Shown: positions 1 through 8,561 of the stretch, piece after piece | Layout: the number at the start of each line of letters is the position of its first letter | Numbering within the stretch: the first letter of the stretch is position 1 | Virus record (IMG/VR): IMGVR_UViG_3300040801_003690 | Span: 1 to 64,000 of that record | Source: a virus | Direction: 5' to 3' (one strand) | DNA: 64,000 nt | The notes under the pieces: generated by a model | What the model saw: the letters and a program-made list of their open reading frames with translations, nothing else | What the model was told of the DNA's origin: nothing | Database searches by the model: none | Program-made: the position numbers and the translations under genes

Positions 1-113
1 CCGGTGGGACGGGTATACCAAAATCAATAACCTGTACCTTTAATATCCGCAAGGACGGTGGATCGGTGATAGATTCTGCTTCATTCACATGTACCGCAAC
101 GTCAGAACCATAA
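1..113 (+). CDS. C-terminal end of a structural protein (partial)
   Basis: An open frame enters from the left edge (first full codon at base 3) and stops with TAA at 111-113, giving 37 visible residues. The segment is rich in Gly, Ser and Thr, with a TCTFNIRKDGGS stretch, like the beta-rich tail or fibre proteins that fill the first 8 kb. It is on the plus strand, as is the next gene, so the transcription direction switches at about 0.5 kb. Too little is visible to name it. Confidence 0.5.
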   Translation, partial: GGTGIPKSITCTFNIRKDGGSVIDSASFTCTATSEP

Positions 114-138
114 TTTTAATTATCATTAACTACGGTAT

Positions 139-146
139 AATAAATA
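139..146 (+). promoter_or_regulatory. late-promoter-like box (AATAAATA)
   Basis: AATAAATA lies 29 bases before the ATG at 175. It is a one-base variant of the GATAAATA box seen upstream of many genes here and of the T4 late consensus TATAAATA. An AAAGGA Shine-Dalgarno sits between the box and the start codon. Confidence 0.45.
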
Positions 147-174
147 TATATATTAACAATTAAAGGACACAACA

Positions 175-504
175 ATGGCAATTACTTTGACTACCCCGAT
201 AGCTATTCCTGACGTCGCACAACAGGGTATTGTGAAAATAGACTTTTCATTCCCACATTACACTGATGCCGGAATTATGAAGCTTAATAAAAATGAAATA
301 ATGGTCGTTTTCTGGGTACATACTTGGGCTGGCGACGGTACACTGATATCTGAAAACAGATATGTAGCACGTTTTGATGATTGGCCCCCTGCATTCACAA
401 ATGATGTTAGAGATGTTTATGATAAAATAGAACAATATGCTATTTCTCAGGGTTATATTAGTGACGGAATCGGAGAAATTGTAGAGCCGGATTCTGTTCC
501 CTAA
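175..504 (+). CDS. hypothetical protein, 109 aa
   Basis: The 109-residue product is mostly predicted beta-strand, with a FWVHTWAGDG segment. I do not recognise a family. The start is supported by AAAGGA about 10 bases upstream and by the late-type box before it. It is convergent with the minus-strand gene ending at 558, and a strong palindromic hairpin separates them. Position next to structural genes and a late-type promoter suggest a small virion or assembly protein, but this is inference. Confidence 0.7.
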   Translation: MAITLTTPIAIPDVAQQGIVKIDFSFPHYTDAGIMKLNKNEIMVVFWVHTWAGDGTLISENRYVARFDDWPPAFTNDVRDVYDKIEQYAISQGYISDGIGEIVEPDSVP

Positions 505-510
505 TAAAAA

Positions 511-532
511 ATGGCCGCTATATAGCGGCCAT
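511..532 (-). terminator. rho-independent terminator for the minus-strand structural genes
   Basis: A perfect 22-base palindrome (ATGGCCGC, TATATA, GCGGCCAT) lies between convergent genes. Read on the minus strand the stem is followed by TTTTTTATT, a classic intrinsic terminator. On the plus strand it is followed by A-rich sequence, so it should mainly stop minus-strand transcripts. Confidence 0.8.
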
Positions 533-557
533 AAAAATTAAAAATATTTTATTTTTA

Positions 558-1004
558 TTAACTTAAGCTAAAGATTCTATTTTGTGTAGCTTCCGGCGTC
601 CACGTAATGTCTCCATCTTGTAAACTAATCGCTGTAGTACCATCGGACGTGAAGTCTATAAAACAAACCGCTGCATTGGTGACAGCCGAACTGGTATTAT
701 AAATTATTCCGGCCTTAATGTTTGTCGGACCAGTTCCGTTTTGACTCCATGTAATTGTGCCGCCGGTATGCTTGAAGTCGGCTGTACCTCCGGCTTCTGT
801 CCACGTGGTAGTCAATGTTTGACCTCCACCAGTATAGCCTCCTCCAGAAACTTCGGTATAATCGCCAAGTGCTGGGGTAGCGTCGGCGGCAGTAGGGATG
901 GTAGTAATTAGCGCTATTTTAAAAGTATCGCCATCTAGATCGTGGGTACCGTCGCCAATATTTTTAGCGAACTCCTCAAATAATGTAAGTGTACCTTGTG
1001 CCAT
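558..1004 (-). CDS. structural (tail-associated) protein, 148 aa
   Basis: The 148-residue product is rich in Thr, Gly and Ala and mostly beta, with no enzyme motif. The N-terminus has the form seen in phage virion proteins, a short helix followed by DGDTFKIALITT. The start is well supported: AAAGGAG lies 9 bases upstream and a GATAAATA box at 1034-1041 precedes it. It is the last gene of the minus-strand tail/fibre block. Probably a tail or decoration protein expressed late; the exact role is unknown. Confidence 0.65.
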   Translation of the reverse strand: MAQGTLTLFEEFAKNIGDGTHDLDGDTFKIALITTIPTAADATPALGDYTEVSGGGYTGGGQTLTTTWTEAGGTADFKHTGGTITWSQNGTGPTNIKAGIIYNTSSAVTNAAVCFIDFTSDGTTAISLQDGDITWTPEATQNRIFSLS

Positions 1005-1033
1005 TTTTTAAAACTCCTTTAAATTTATAAAAC

Positions 1034-1041
1034 TATTTATC
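1034..1041 (-). promoter_or_regulatory. late promoter box GATAAATA
   Basis: Minus-strand GATAAATA lies 30 bases before the start of the gene at 1004. It matches the T4 late -10 octamer at seven of eight bases and recurs upstream of most structural genes here. Confidence 0.65.
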
Positions 1042-1049
1042 TTTTTTTG

Positions 1050-3551
1050 TTAACCCGTTAATCTGAATTCTATTACACAAGTAGCAGATCCTGTAGTGCC
1101 AGCAGTAGCCACGGTTGCGTTTGCAGTTACACCGGCACCGCCATTTGCAAGATATGTGTCTGTAATGTATGTGTCTGTTGCTTCCGGATCGTTTTCGATT
1201 GCCGCCATATATGCTGCCGCACCGTTCGTTGGATCTCCTACGGTGACCGTTGTGGTAGTATCTGAGGCAGTATCAACATCAAGCAAGGTCCGTAAAATGA
1301 CTGCATTGGCGGGAATAGTACCTATGGACTGGGCAGTCGCTGAAGTCAGGTCAACCGTACCTGAAATACTATCGACATTACCTCCAGCTACCGTACTAAT
1401 TTGGTCATCTACGTATTTTTTATTAGGTATATCATCGTCTGCCGTTACATTATCTTCATAATTTCCAGTACCCGCAGTAACGGCAATAACGCCCGTGCCG
1501 TTTAATGTGAAGTTAATATCTACGTTGGTCTCGGACCCTGTACCCAATCCTATGGTAGGTGCTACTCCAGTAGCACCTGCTATAATAGACAGGCCGTTTA
1601 TTGCGCTTGCTGTGTCTTGTAACTCAAGAACTTCTTCGCCACTGCCATTAGCTAATGTTATTTGTCCCGTTCCATTTGGCTGAATAATTAAATTGCCGTT
1701 GGTATCAGTAATAGACAATGTATTACCATTTAAATTAATATTATCTACGTCTAGGTCGCCGGTAACGTCTACCCCACCAGTTATTGCTAAAGCCGAACCA
1801 CTCCAAGTAAAGTTGCCATCTCCTTCAATATTTGTCCCAGAAGTAAAAACAGCTACCCTGTTATCTACACCATCAGACGAAGTTACAGTACCGGTAGTAG
1901 TGCTATAGTTATAACTAAGAATTCTATCATCGATTGCTGCAGAGGTCATAATTGACGTATCGTTGTCAGCAAAACCTTCCCCACTGGTTTGAACTGCAGT
2001 TAGCGAAACACTATCCAGCCCCAAGGTAGTCAACCCAGTCATTGACCCAGCGTCAACTATTATAGTGCCGTCTAATACGAGCTGTTGCCCGGCCAATGGA
2101 GTTATATTAAGGTCTGTTCCTGCAGTACTCGAAATGGTGTTTCCATTGATGTTGATGTTGTCAACATCTAAATCACCGGTAATATCGAATGCCCCGGTTA
2201 GGGCCAAGGTTGTTCCATTGAAAGTAAACAGTCCGCCACTATCTTCTACTAATCCGCCTGTCCCTGCTATGAGAACATCGTTATTAGTGAGATCTGCCAC
2301 TGTTAATGTGTTTCCAGTGCTAACCGTTACATTATTATTGAATGTTGAGCTAGCTGCTGTAATTACAACGTCGCCAGTGCCACCATCAAAATCAAATGAT
2401 ATTTCCCCCGTTCCCGCATCAGTGACTTGCAAGGTGGTGTCGCCGTCCGTAATGCTGCTTGACGAAGTTCCCGCAGTCATATACGACTTTAGTTTGGCAG
2501 CAGTTATTGCATAGTTGCCTATTCCCTCGGTACCGCCAGCAACAGAATGATAAATCAATAATTCATCTGCATCATCGACACTGTCCGTGGTCAGGTTAGA
2601 CTGACCCACAATGTCTATTCCAATGGTAGGATTGCCCCCAGTACCATTTCCGTTAGTAACGCTGATTCCTTCATCTCCAGCAACCGATGATGCGGTAATG
2701 GTAACATTGGTCGGAGCAGAAGATCCGTTACCAACAACAATGCCAGTACCCAAGTTGGAACCTGTTTCTGTAACAATTCCTAAGTCTGCGATAACTTCAC
2801 TCAACGTTGCTTCATACGTGTTATTGGAATCACTTACATCTTTGACAACAATTGTATCAGTGGAAACCAAGGTATCGGAATAATTGGGCACTGAATCAAT
2901 ATCCAATGCTAGTGTATTGCCAGATTTAGTTAAACCAGCACCGGCAATGACGTCGCCGCTTGCACTGAACAACGCCCAGACCAAATTATCAGAATTTAGG
3001 GTTAGTATTCCGTCTCCCTGCAACACCCACCCAGTATTAGCATTGTCAGTGCCTTGTTCAACGAACACATAGTTACCGCTAGATACTTCGCCTGCGGGGG
3101 AACCGTCATGATCTTCTGCACGTTCCCATACGCCATTTGCTCCGGTACCCACGGTTGTCACCACGTATATGCCATTTTGCGTTTGTGTTGTGTCGTCTTT
3201 AACTAGAATGCGGTCATTGAGAGCCAAGCTAACACCGTCTATCGTGTTTGCCATGGCTGTGAATTCGCCGGTACCTCCGGTCCCGCCGGAAGAGTTATAA
3301 GATCCGCCCGGATCGGCAGTGGTTGCTACTCTAACAGATTCTTTGGGGTCTAAACCCGCAGATACACCATCGACATATGCTTTTGTAACGGCATCGTCAT
3401 CGTTTACCGGAGTGGCGACTTGTAAGGTTTCCAAGGTAGAGCCATCGGATTCGGTTAACTTAAACAAACTCCCCGAATAAAGAAGCCTGCCACCGGCTTT
3501 TCCTAACTGAATATCTGGTCCAACACCAGAAATACCATAATGTTTAGTCAT
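1050..3551 (-). CDS. tail fibre-like protein, 833 aa
   Basis: A long low-complexity beta-structured protein rich in Gly, Thr, Asp, Asn and Val. The N-terminus (HYGISGVGPDIQLG, then AYVDGVSAGLDPKESVRVAT) is of the type seen in phage fibre and tail-spike proteins. An internal repeat is visible: a GDLDVDNIN(I/L)NGNT block followed by a PNGTGQ or PLAGQQ block occurs twice at about residues 455-500 and 600-650, typical of beta-helical fibre shafts. The C-terminus has a TATV(A)TAGTTGSATC-like strand pattern. It sits in a run of late, virion-type genes. Likely a host-recognition fibre or appendage; no catalytic domain seen. Confidence 0.75.
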   Translation of the reverse strand: MTKHYGISGVGPDIQLGKAGGRLLYSGSLFKLTESDGSTLETLQVATPVNDDDAVTKAYVDGVSAGLDPKESVRVATTADPGGSYNSSGGTGGTGEFTAMANTIDGVSLALNDRILVKDDTTQTQNGIYVVTTVGTGANGVWERAEDHDGSPAGEVSSGNYVFVEQGTDNANTGWVLQGDGILTLNSDNLVWALFSASGDVIAGAGLTKSGNTLALDIDSVPNYSDTLVSTDTIVVKDVSDSNNTYEATLSEVIADLGIVTETGSNLGTGIVVGNGSSAPTNVTITASSVAGDEGISVTNGNGTGGNPTIGIDIVGQSNLTTDSVDDADELLIYHSVAGGTEGIGNYAITAAKLKSYMTAGTSSSSITDGDTTLQVTDAGTGEISFDFDGGTGDVVITAASSTFNNNVTVSTGNTLTVADLTNNDVLIAGTGGLVEDSGGLFTFNGTTLALTGAFDITGDLDVDNININGNTISSTAGTDLNITPLAGQQLVLDGTIIVDAGSMTGLTTLGLDSVSLTAVQTSGEGFADNDTSIMTSAAIDDRILSYNYSTTTGTVTSSDGVDNRVAVFTSGTNIEGDGNFTWSGSALAITGGVDVTGDLDVDNINLNGNTLSITDTNGNLIIQPNGTGQITLANGSGEEVLELQDTASAINGLSIIAGATGVAPTIGLGTGSETNVDINFTLNGTGVIAVTAGTGNYEDNVTADDDIPNKKYVDDQISTVAGGNVDSISGTVDLTSATAQSIGTIPANAVILRTLLDVDTASDTTTTVTVGDPTNGAAAYMAAIENDPEATDTYITDTYLANGGAGVTANATVATAGTTGSATCVIEFRLTG

Positions 3552-3576
3552 ATTGAAAATCTCTCTTTGTTGTTAT

Positions 3577-3584
3577 TATTTATC
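3577..3584 (-). promoter_or_regulatory. late promoter box GATAAATA
   Basis: Minus-strand GATAAATA lies 26 bases before the 833-residue fibre gene. Confidence 0.65.
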
Positions 3585-3596
3585 TAAATAACCAGA

Positions 3597-5579
3597 TCAT
3601 TGATAACTCAGGATTATTTCTATATCTCCTTGACTTGAACCACCCGGATCAAAATACGCATTTATACTAACATCCGATCCAGTATCATAGAGGTGGTCGC
3701 TGTGTATAACATACGTGCCTGTAGCAGACAAATCGTGAATTTCATTATCCATTAATCTTTCATTATCTCCGACATCTCCTATTGTTAGTGTAGGGGATCC
3801 GTCAAAACTATTATTGACAACCACAGTTATTAACGTAATTCGTGAATTATTACTGATTTTACCTATTTCGTAGGTATTACTACTATATGTATAATTCAAT
3901 AACAGGTGTATAGTGTCTGCGTCTGTTTTAGCTGAATCCTGCGTTGCTATGACAACCCACGAACTTCCATCCCACAAGTATTGTGCCCATTCTCCGTTAC
4001 CACTATCAACCACAAATACCTGATCTCCTATAAGCGGAGATAATGCATCCCTGCCGGGGATATCGCCGACTACCAGTAGGCTAGCTTCTCGTAATGTTTG
4101 TTCGACGGTAAGGGCAGCAGCTTTTTGTCCATTTTCACAGGAAAAAATTCCAAAATCTTCTAAAACAGTACCACTAATATTACGTAATTCTATGGAACGA
4201 GCGTCGTCTGCTTCTAATCTTAAATTGACTCCCGAAACCGACGATACAGATAGGGGGAGTCCTGATCCGGAGTTCCCTCCCGCAAACCCAACTCCATTAG
4301 CATCCGTTGTGCCGTTGGTTATGGTGAGCGCGTTGCCATTTAGACTTTGTATTCGAATAGCATTCGATGACACGACGTCGGCAACTATGTCGGTGTTACC
4401 AGCTCCCAACATATCTCGATTTATAGCTTCAACCATGTCTTCCTCAACCGCAATATTAAGACCAGTTTCTAGTAATCCTTGTGTGTTAATGTCAAACACA
4501 ACAGTTATTCCATTTATAATAGCAGTCGGAGATGTGCTTGTATATAAACCGGGCTGGCCGTAGAATAGGGACGAAACTGCTGTTCTCATTTCGTTGGGTA
4601 CCGGCTGGGATGAGGCACTAACTCCAGTAATACTTTGTATTGCATTGATATCATTGGTAATATCAGCGATTGTTCCAGTTCCAGACACTACTATCAGTTC
4701 GTTGTTTAGCTCAAATGTATATCCAGCAGTGGTGCTTGGGTTAATAACCGTACCGACATTATATGATAGAGTATTATTTCTTAGTTTTACATAAACTATT
4801 TTTTTGGAACTAGAGCTTAATGTGAGTTTTCCGGGTGACGACCCATCGATATATAAATCATCACATTTGTCTCCAACCAAATAATCGAAATCATCTTTGA
4901 CTTTCTGTGGTGGTAATACATAAAAATCATTTGGTGTTGGGCCTATCATAACGACTTCACCAACTACGCGACTGTTGGTCTGATCAGCCAAGACGAAGGA
5001 ATTCGTACTGGAATCAGCCGCTACAATGTCTCCAATTTCAAAAGAATGTCCTTCTTCCGTGAGATTAAAGAAAAACTGATCGTTAAACGAAAGAAACCTG
5101 CTCGAAATATTGGCGTAAAATGTCTTCGATACTCCGCTAGGCACAATTGGGTCTAAACCCGGCATACCCTCCTCATTGAGGCCGAAGATAATAGCTTGTC
5201 CAACACCCAGCGCCCCGTCGCCGGATCCCCCCGGATCACGGAAGGTGTTATATCGCATGATATCTTCTACAATAACGGTGGCGCTTGTTCGTGTTTTTCT
5301 TTCCACGGATATAATCTGCAGACTCAGGCCACTGTTGTTATTGGATATCCAATCCCCCACATTTATATCATACCCAGAGTATTCATAGGGCTGTCGTGTC
5401 AAATGGCTACTGTGAGTTTGGGGACTAATCGACAGCTCCAGTTGCCACGTATAATATTTGGGTGATATACCACCCTGCCACCATGGGTCGCCCGTGCCGT
5501 CTTCGTATGGCCAAGTATCCATGCCCGTCTGCGTCCGTATAGAGGTGGATATAACTTTGTTAGGACGATTCAAGGACAT
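3597..5579 (-). CDS. structural protein, 660 aa
   Basis: The 660-residue product starts with a Trp-rich segment (TWPYEDG, WWQGGISPKYYTWQLELSISP) followed by beta-rich sequence and Asn/Ser/Gly-rich repeats. The C-terminal third holds a segment resembling fibre-attachment modules (GDQVFVVDSGNGEWAQYLWDGSSW) followed by a short beta domain. No enzyme signature is visible. Its start abuts the stop of the upstream 812-residue gene (4-base gap), so the two are co-transcribed. Probably a tail fibre or baseplate-attached protein. Confidence 0.7.
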   Translation of the reverse strand: MSLNRPNKVISTSIRTQTGMDTWPYEDGTGDPWWQGGISPKYYTWQLELSISPQTHSSHLTRQPYEYSGYDINVGDWISNNNSGLSLQIISVERKTRTSATVIVEDIMRYNTFRDPGGSGDGALGVGQAIIFGLNEEGMPGLDPIVPSGVSKTFYANISSRFLSFNDQFFFNLTEEGHSFEIGDIVAADSSTNSFVLADQTNSRVVGEVVMIGPTPNDFYVLPPQKVKDDFDYLVGDKCDDLYIDGSSPGKLTLSSSSKKIVYVKLRNNTLSYNVGTVINPSTTAGYTFELNNELIVVSGTGTIADITNDINAIQSITGVSASSQPVPNEMRTAVSSLFYGQPGLYTSTSPTAIINGITVVFDINTQGLLETGLNIAVEEDMVEAINRDMLGAGNTDIVADVVSSNAIRIQSLNGNALTITNGTTDANGVGFAGGNSGSGLPLSVSSVSGVNLRLEADDARSIELRNISGTVLEDFGIFSCENGQKAAALTVEQTLREASLLVVGDIPGRDALSPLIGDQVFVVDSGNGEWAQYLWDGSSWVVIATQDSAKTDADTIHLLLNYTYSSNTYEIGKISNNSRITLITVVVNNSFDGSPTLTIGDVGDNERLMDNEIHDLSATGTYVIHSDHLYDTGSDVSINAYFDPGGSSQGDIEIILSYQ

Positions 5580-5583
5580 TCTA

Positions 5584-8022
5584 TCAACCTGCCATCAGAA
5601 ACCTCAGGAATAAATTAGCTCTACTTGAAAAAGCTGCTGATGCTCCTGTATCTGATTGACGTAACTGCAGTTCTATACTAGGCGTACCTGTAGCCGGATT
5701 AATCAAGTCAGGATTGTTTGCATCTCCGCTGGTATCATCACTTATAGCCCTAGAACCTATAAAACTAGAAGCGTCTCGTATATTCCACTGGTTGTTTTCG
5801 TGATCTTGCCCATATGACATTATCGATACTGGTGGGAAAGCATATCCAGAAAAGGTAAATTCAACAACGCAATTCACTCCGTCAATCACGGTTGCCGTTA
5901 TTCCGGCGGTTTCGGACACTACAGCATCGATGGCAGACAGGTCTCCTCCAGCTCCGGCAGTATATTTTAAAACAACATCTTCTGAAGTTGGCTGGGGGGA
6001 TGGGGTCCAATTGGCACCATCGTAAACTAAAGCGTCATTGGTTACTGGCGCAGTAGTCGTCAGATCAACGTCCGTGAGGTCATCTAAGCTAACAGGAACA
6101 TCCTGTGTACCAAAATATAAATTTCCGGACCCGTCTGTCAATAGGGCACTTCCATTGGCACCATCGGCAGCTGGCCACACAAACCCATCCAATACTAAGC
6201 TTCCGGTGCCATCAGGAGTCAATATTATATCTCTGTTTGTTGTGCTTACAATTGCATAATCAGAAACATCCAAATCACCACCTAATTCTGGTGTTAAATC
6301 ACCGGCTAACTCTGTCAAACCAGTGCCAATGGATACTTCCGTCGTAAACCATTCGGTCCCATCAGTATATAACCTTACCGAGCCACCGTTGTCCGATATT
6401 TGTATAGAGCCAGCACCATTTATAAATTGGCCACCAAACCCACTGATCGTTATTGGATTACCAGATGCGGCATCGGTTTCGTCTTTAATAACCAAATTTT
6501 TACCTTCACCAGACAGCCCGGCGTCGGGCAGCGTAATTGTTCTCTCGGCAGTTGTGTCGGCAACTCCAACCACTGCGTCATCGCGCTCCACAGTGTAGTC
6601 ATCGATGATCTTGACGTAATTGCCCCCATTAGCATCCGCAATAACAATGTCATCGTTAACGGTGGTGATTGTTATTCCGCTTCCTTCCTTGATGGTAAAC
6701 AATTCAAAAGTATTGTTACTATATGCTGAACCCTTCTTAATAACACTTTCACCAGTACCACCCGATGCAGCCAGAATAGTTGTTGCGTATGAAGAGGCAC
6801 CAACCCCACCTAGAAAATCCGCATCTCCATCAAATGCAATATCAATTGTTTCTGCATTTTCAGTCAGAGTAATGCCATCTCCAGCATTTAATGTCCGATA
6901 AGTTACCCCGGTAACAACGGGTTCTATGAGAACCTCTACGCCACCGCCTAAATTAGAAAAAGAACTAACATCGCTTAGAGAAGCAATCGTTATGTCATTG
7001 TCAGTGGATGTTAAATTAATCCCAGTCCCGCCGATTAGAGTTTTGAAGTCTAGTGTAGTAATACCATCTGCTTCACTCGCAGAACTATAAATACCTTCGC
7101 CAATGATACTTAAGTTGTTGCCAATTACACCACATGTTTCGCACAAATCTGAGTCAAAACCAGTGTACCCAATAATTTCTATATTATCCGGATATGCGGG
7201 TGCAGTAACAAAAGATACAGTAGTTGATGCTTCTGTCAATGGAGTTACGGTATACAGATCTGAGTGTTGTTTCACGCCGTTTATTGTAATCAAAAGGCTC
7301 CCGCATGAAATGGCATACCAAGGAATAGTATAGTTCTTAGTTGCATTGTCTCCGGTGGCTACAAAAATTCGATACGTACTGGCCCCAAATCCCCGTATGC
7401 CTATAACTTCTACCTCTTGGTTAATTGATGGGAGGACGTTGAAAGTCAGAACAGTAGCACCACTGGGGGTGTATGTTATAGTATATTCTGCGCTTCGCTT
7501 GATTACACCATCTATACTGACAACCAAACTATGTTTACTAACAGCAGTCCAATTTAGAGTTATTGAACTACCGGAACCATCTGCAACCCATTCATATCGC
7601 TTGATGCGATCACTATCAGTTACTTGAAATCCTGTTATTTCTATACTAACGTCTAGAGCGGGTGCTGACGCAAACGTAACTAATGTTGATTCAGTACCTA
7701 CAGTAATGGCGTAATCATCATCGTATTGCTTAATTCCATCTAATGTAACTATTAAAGATTGTTCATTTATGGCGCTCCATGGTATAACAAACCCGGCGGT
7801 GGTGCCGTCTCCAGTGGCGTTATAACAGTTTATCATGTCTGCCGAACAATCGGCAGAATCGGTACTGTTGGTCGTAGTAGAACAGCCGTCAGAACTAGAT
7901 TCCGCTTCTACAAAACAATTGGAATCAGTGTCATACACATATCCTTGTGTTTGATCTCCTGTTAAACAAATTTTTGGAATAGTCTGACCGTATAGAGTGG
8001 TCGAAGTTGCTATAATAGCCAT
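5584..8022 (-). CDS. tail fibre-like protein with three N-terminal repeats, 812 aa
   Basis: Residues roughly 60-300 contain three divergent tandem repeats of about 75-80 residues. Each has the pattern tyrosine/phenylalanine, x-x-IPW or LNW, AI/AV, S-L-(I/V)-V-(T/S)-(I/L)-(D/N)-G-(I/V)-K, then a strand ending in (I/V)E(I/V)xG(F/I). The rest is Gly/Thr/Asp-rich beta sequence. The region near residues 525-620 (GTGLTEL, PELGGDLDVSD) resembles repeated fibre-shaft motifs also found in the 833-residue protein at 1050-3551. A GATAAATA box precedes it. Probably part of a long or side tail fibre. Confidence 0.72.
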   Translation of the reverse strand: MAIIATSTTLYGQTIPKICLTGDQTQGYVYDTDSNCFVEAESSSDGCSTTTNSTDSADCSADMINCYNATGDGTTAGFVIPWSAINEQSLIVTLDGIKQYDDDYAITVGTESTLVTFASAPALDVSIEITGFQVTDSDRIKRYEWVADGSGSSITLNWTAVSKHSLVVSIDGVIKRSAEYTITYTPSGATVLTFNVLPSINQEVEVIGIRGFGASTYRIFVATGDNATKNYTIPWYAISCGSLLITINGVKQHSDLYTVTPLTEASTTVSFVTAPAYPDNIEIIGYTGFDSDLCETCGVIGNNLSIIGEGIYSSASEADGITTLDFKTLIGGTGINLTSTDNDITIASLSDVSSFSNLGGGVEVLIEPVVTGVTYRTLNAGDGITLTENAETIDIAFDGDADFLGGVGASSYATTILAASGGTGESVIKKGSAYSNNTFELFTIKEGSGITITTVNDDIVIADANGGNYVKIIDDYTVERDDAVVGVADTTAERTITLPDAGLSGEGKNLVIKDETDAASGNPITISGFGGQFINGAGSIQISDNGGSVRLYTDGTEWFTTEVSIGTGLTELAGDLTPELGGDLDVSDYAIVSTTNRDIILTPDGTGSLVLDGFVWPAADGANGSALLTDGSGNLYFGTQDVPVSLDDLTDVDLTTTAPVTNDALVYDGANWTPSPQPTSEDVVLKYTAGAGGDLSAIDAVVSETAGITATVIDGVNCVVEFTFSGYAFPPVSIMSYGQDHENNQWNIRDASSFIGSRAISDDTSGDANNPDLINPATGTPSIELQLRQSDTGASAAFSSRANLFLRFLMAG

Positions 8023-8048
8023 AGTAAATATCCTAGTTCATTTTTATA

Positions 8049-8056
8049 TATTTATC
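8049..8056 (-). promoter_or_regulatory. late promoter box GATAAATA
   Basis: Minus-strand GATAAATA lies 27 bases before the start of the 812-residue fibre gene. Confidence 0.65.
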
Positions 8057-8084
8057 TAAAAATATAAAGAACTAAGATATCTGG

Positions 8085-8522
8085 TTATATGCTGAGTAAA
8101 ACCTTGTTAATTTTCCCAACATCTAGGCTCATGATATCTTCGTTTGAAGCTGGGGCGCTTCCAAGATAATCACGAACCAAAACTGCCCGAAGAAAAGTAA
8201 AATTGCCTACAAAGGTAAAGGCATCTGATCCACTATCTCCCCCATTTGTTCCAGTGGGGTTTAGTGGGTCGACTGGATAACGAATTTCTGGGCCAACACT
8301 GTTGCTGCTTAATGAACCCAATCCTATATCAAACCAATCGTCTTCGGATGGGTCTAGAGAAAGGGTTCCTTGAATTCTAAACCCGCCATAGAAATTGGTG
8401 TAATGAACGCTTACGGTGTGTATCCCATCGGTGTTACCAAACCAACTATCAGCCCTAACTTTATCACCAGTTACTTCCCAATATTGGGAAGTATCCGATA
8501 ACATGATCTGTGTCATTCTCAT
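8085..8522 (-). CDS. structural protein, 145 aa
   Basis: The 145-residue product is beta-rich with a Ser/Gly/Pro-rich middle loop and ends in a DVGKINKVLLSI strand; no known enzyme motif. It lies between a late-promoter box (8549-8556) and the fibre genes, so it is most likely a small tail or fibre protein. The first codons include a 20-base perfect palindrome (8473-8492) centred on the TSQYWE codons. Two ATG codons lie close together at 8522 and 8516, so the exact start is uncertain by two residues. Confidence 0.62.
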   Translation of the reverse strand: MRMTQIMLSDTSQYWEVTGDKVRADSWFGNTDGIHTVSVHYTNFYGGFRIQGTLSLDPSEDDWFDIGLGSLSSNSVGPEIRYPVDPLNPTGTNGGDSGSDAFTFVGNFTFLRAVLVRDYLGSAPASNEDIMSLDVGKINKVLLSI

Positions 8523-8548
8523 ATATAAAACCCTTACATGTTTCTATG

Positions 8549-8556
8549 TATTTATC
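8549..8556 (-). promoter_or_regulatory. late promoter box GATAAATA
   Basis: Minus-strand GATAAATA lies 27 bases before the 145-residue structural gene, in the short gap after the clpA stop codon. Confidence 0.65.
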
Positions 8557-8561
8557 AAATA

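Noticed and set aside
8473-8492. 20-base perfect palindrome ACTTCCCAATATTGGGAAGT
   Set aside because: It lies in coding sequence of a structural gene with no U-run or promoter relation; likely chance or codon-driven, though it could be a protein-binding site.
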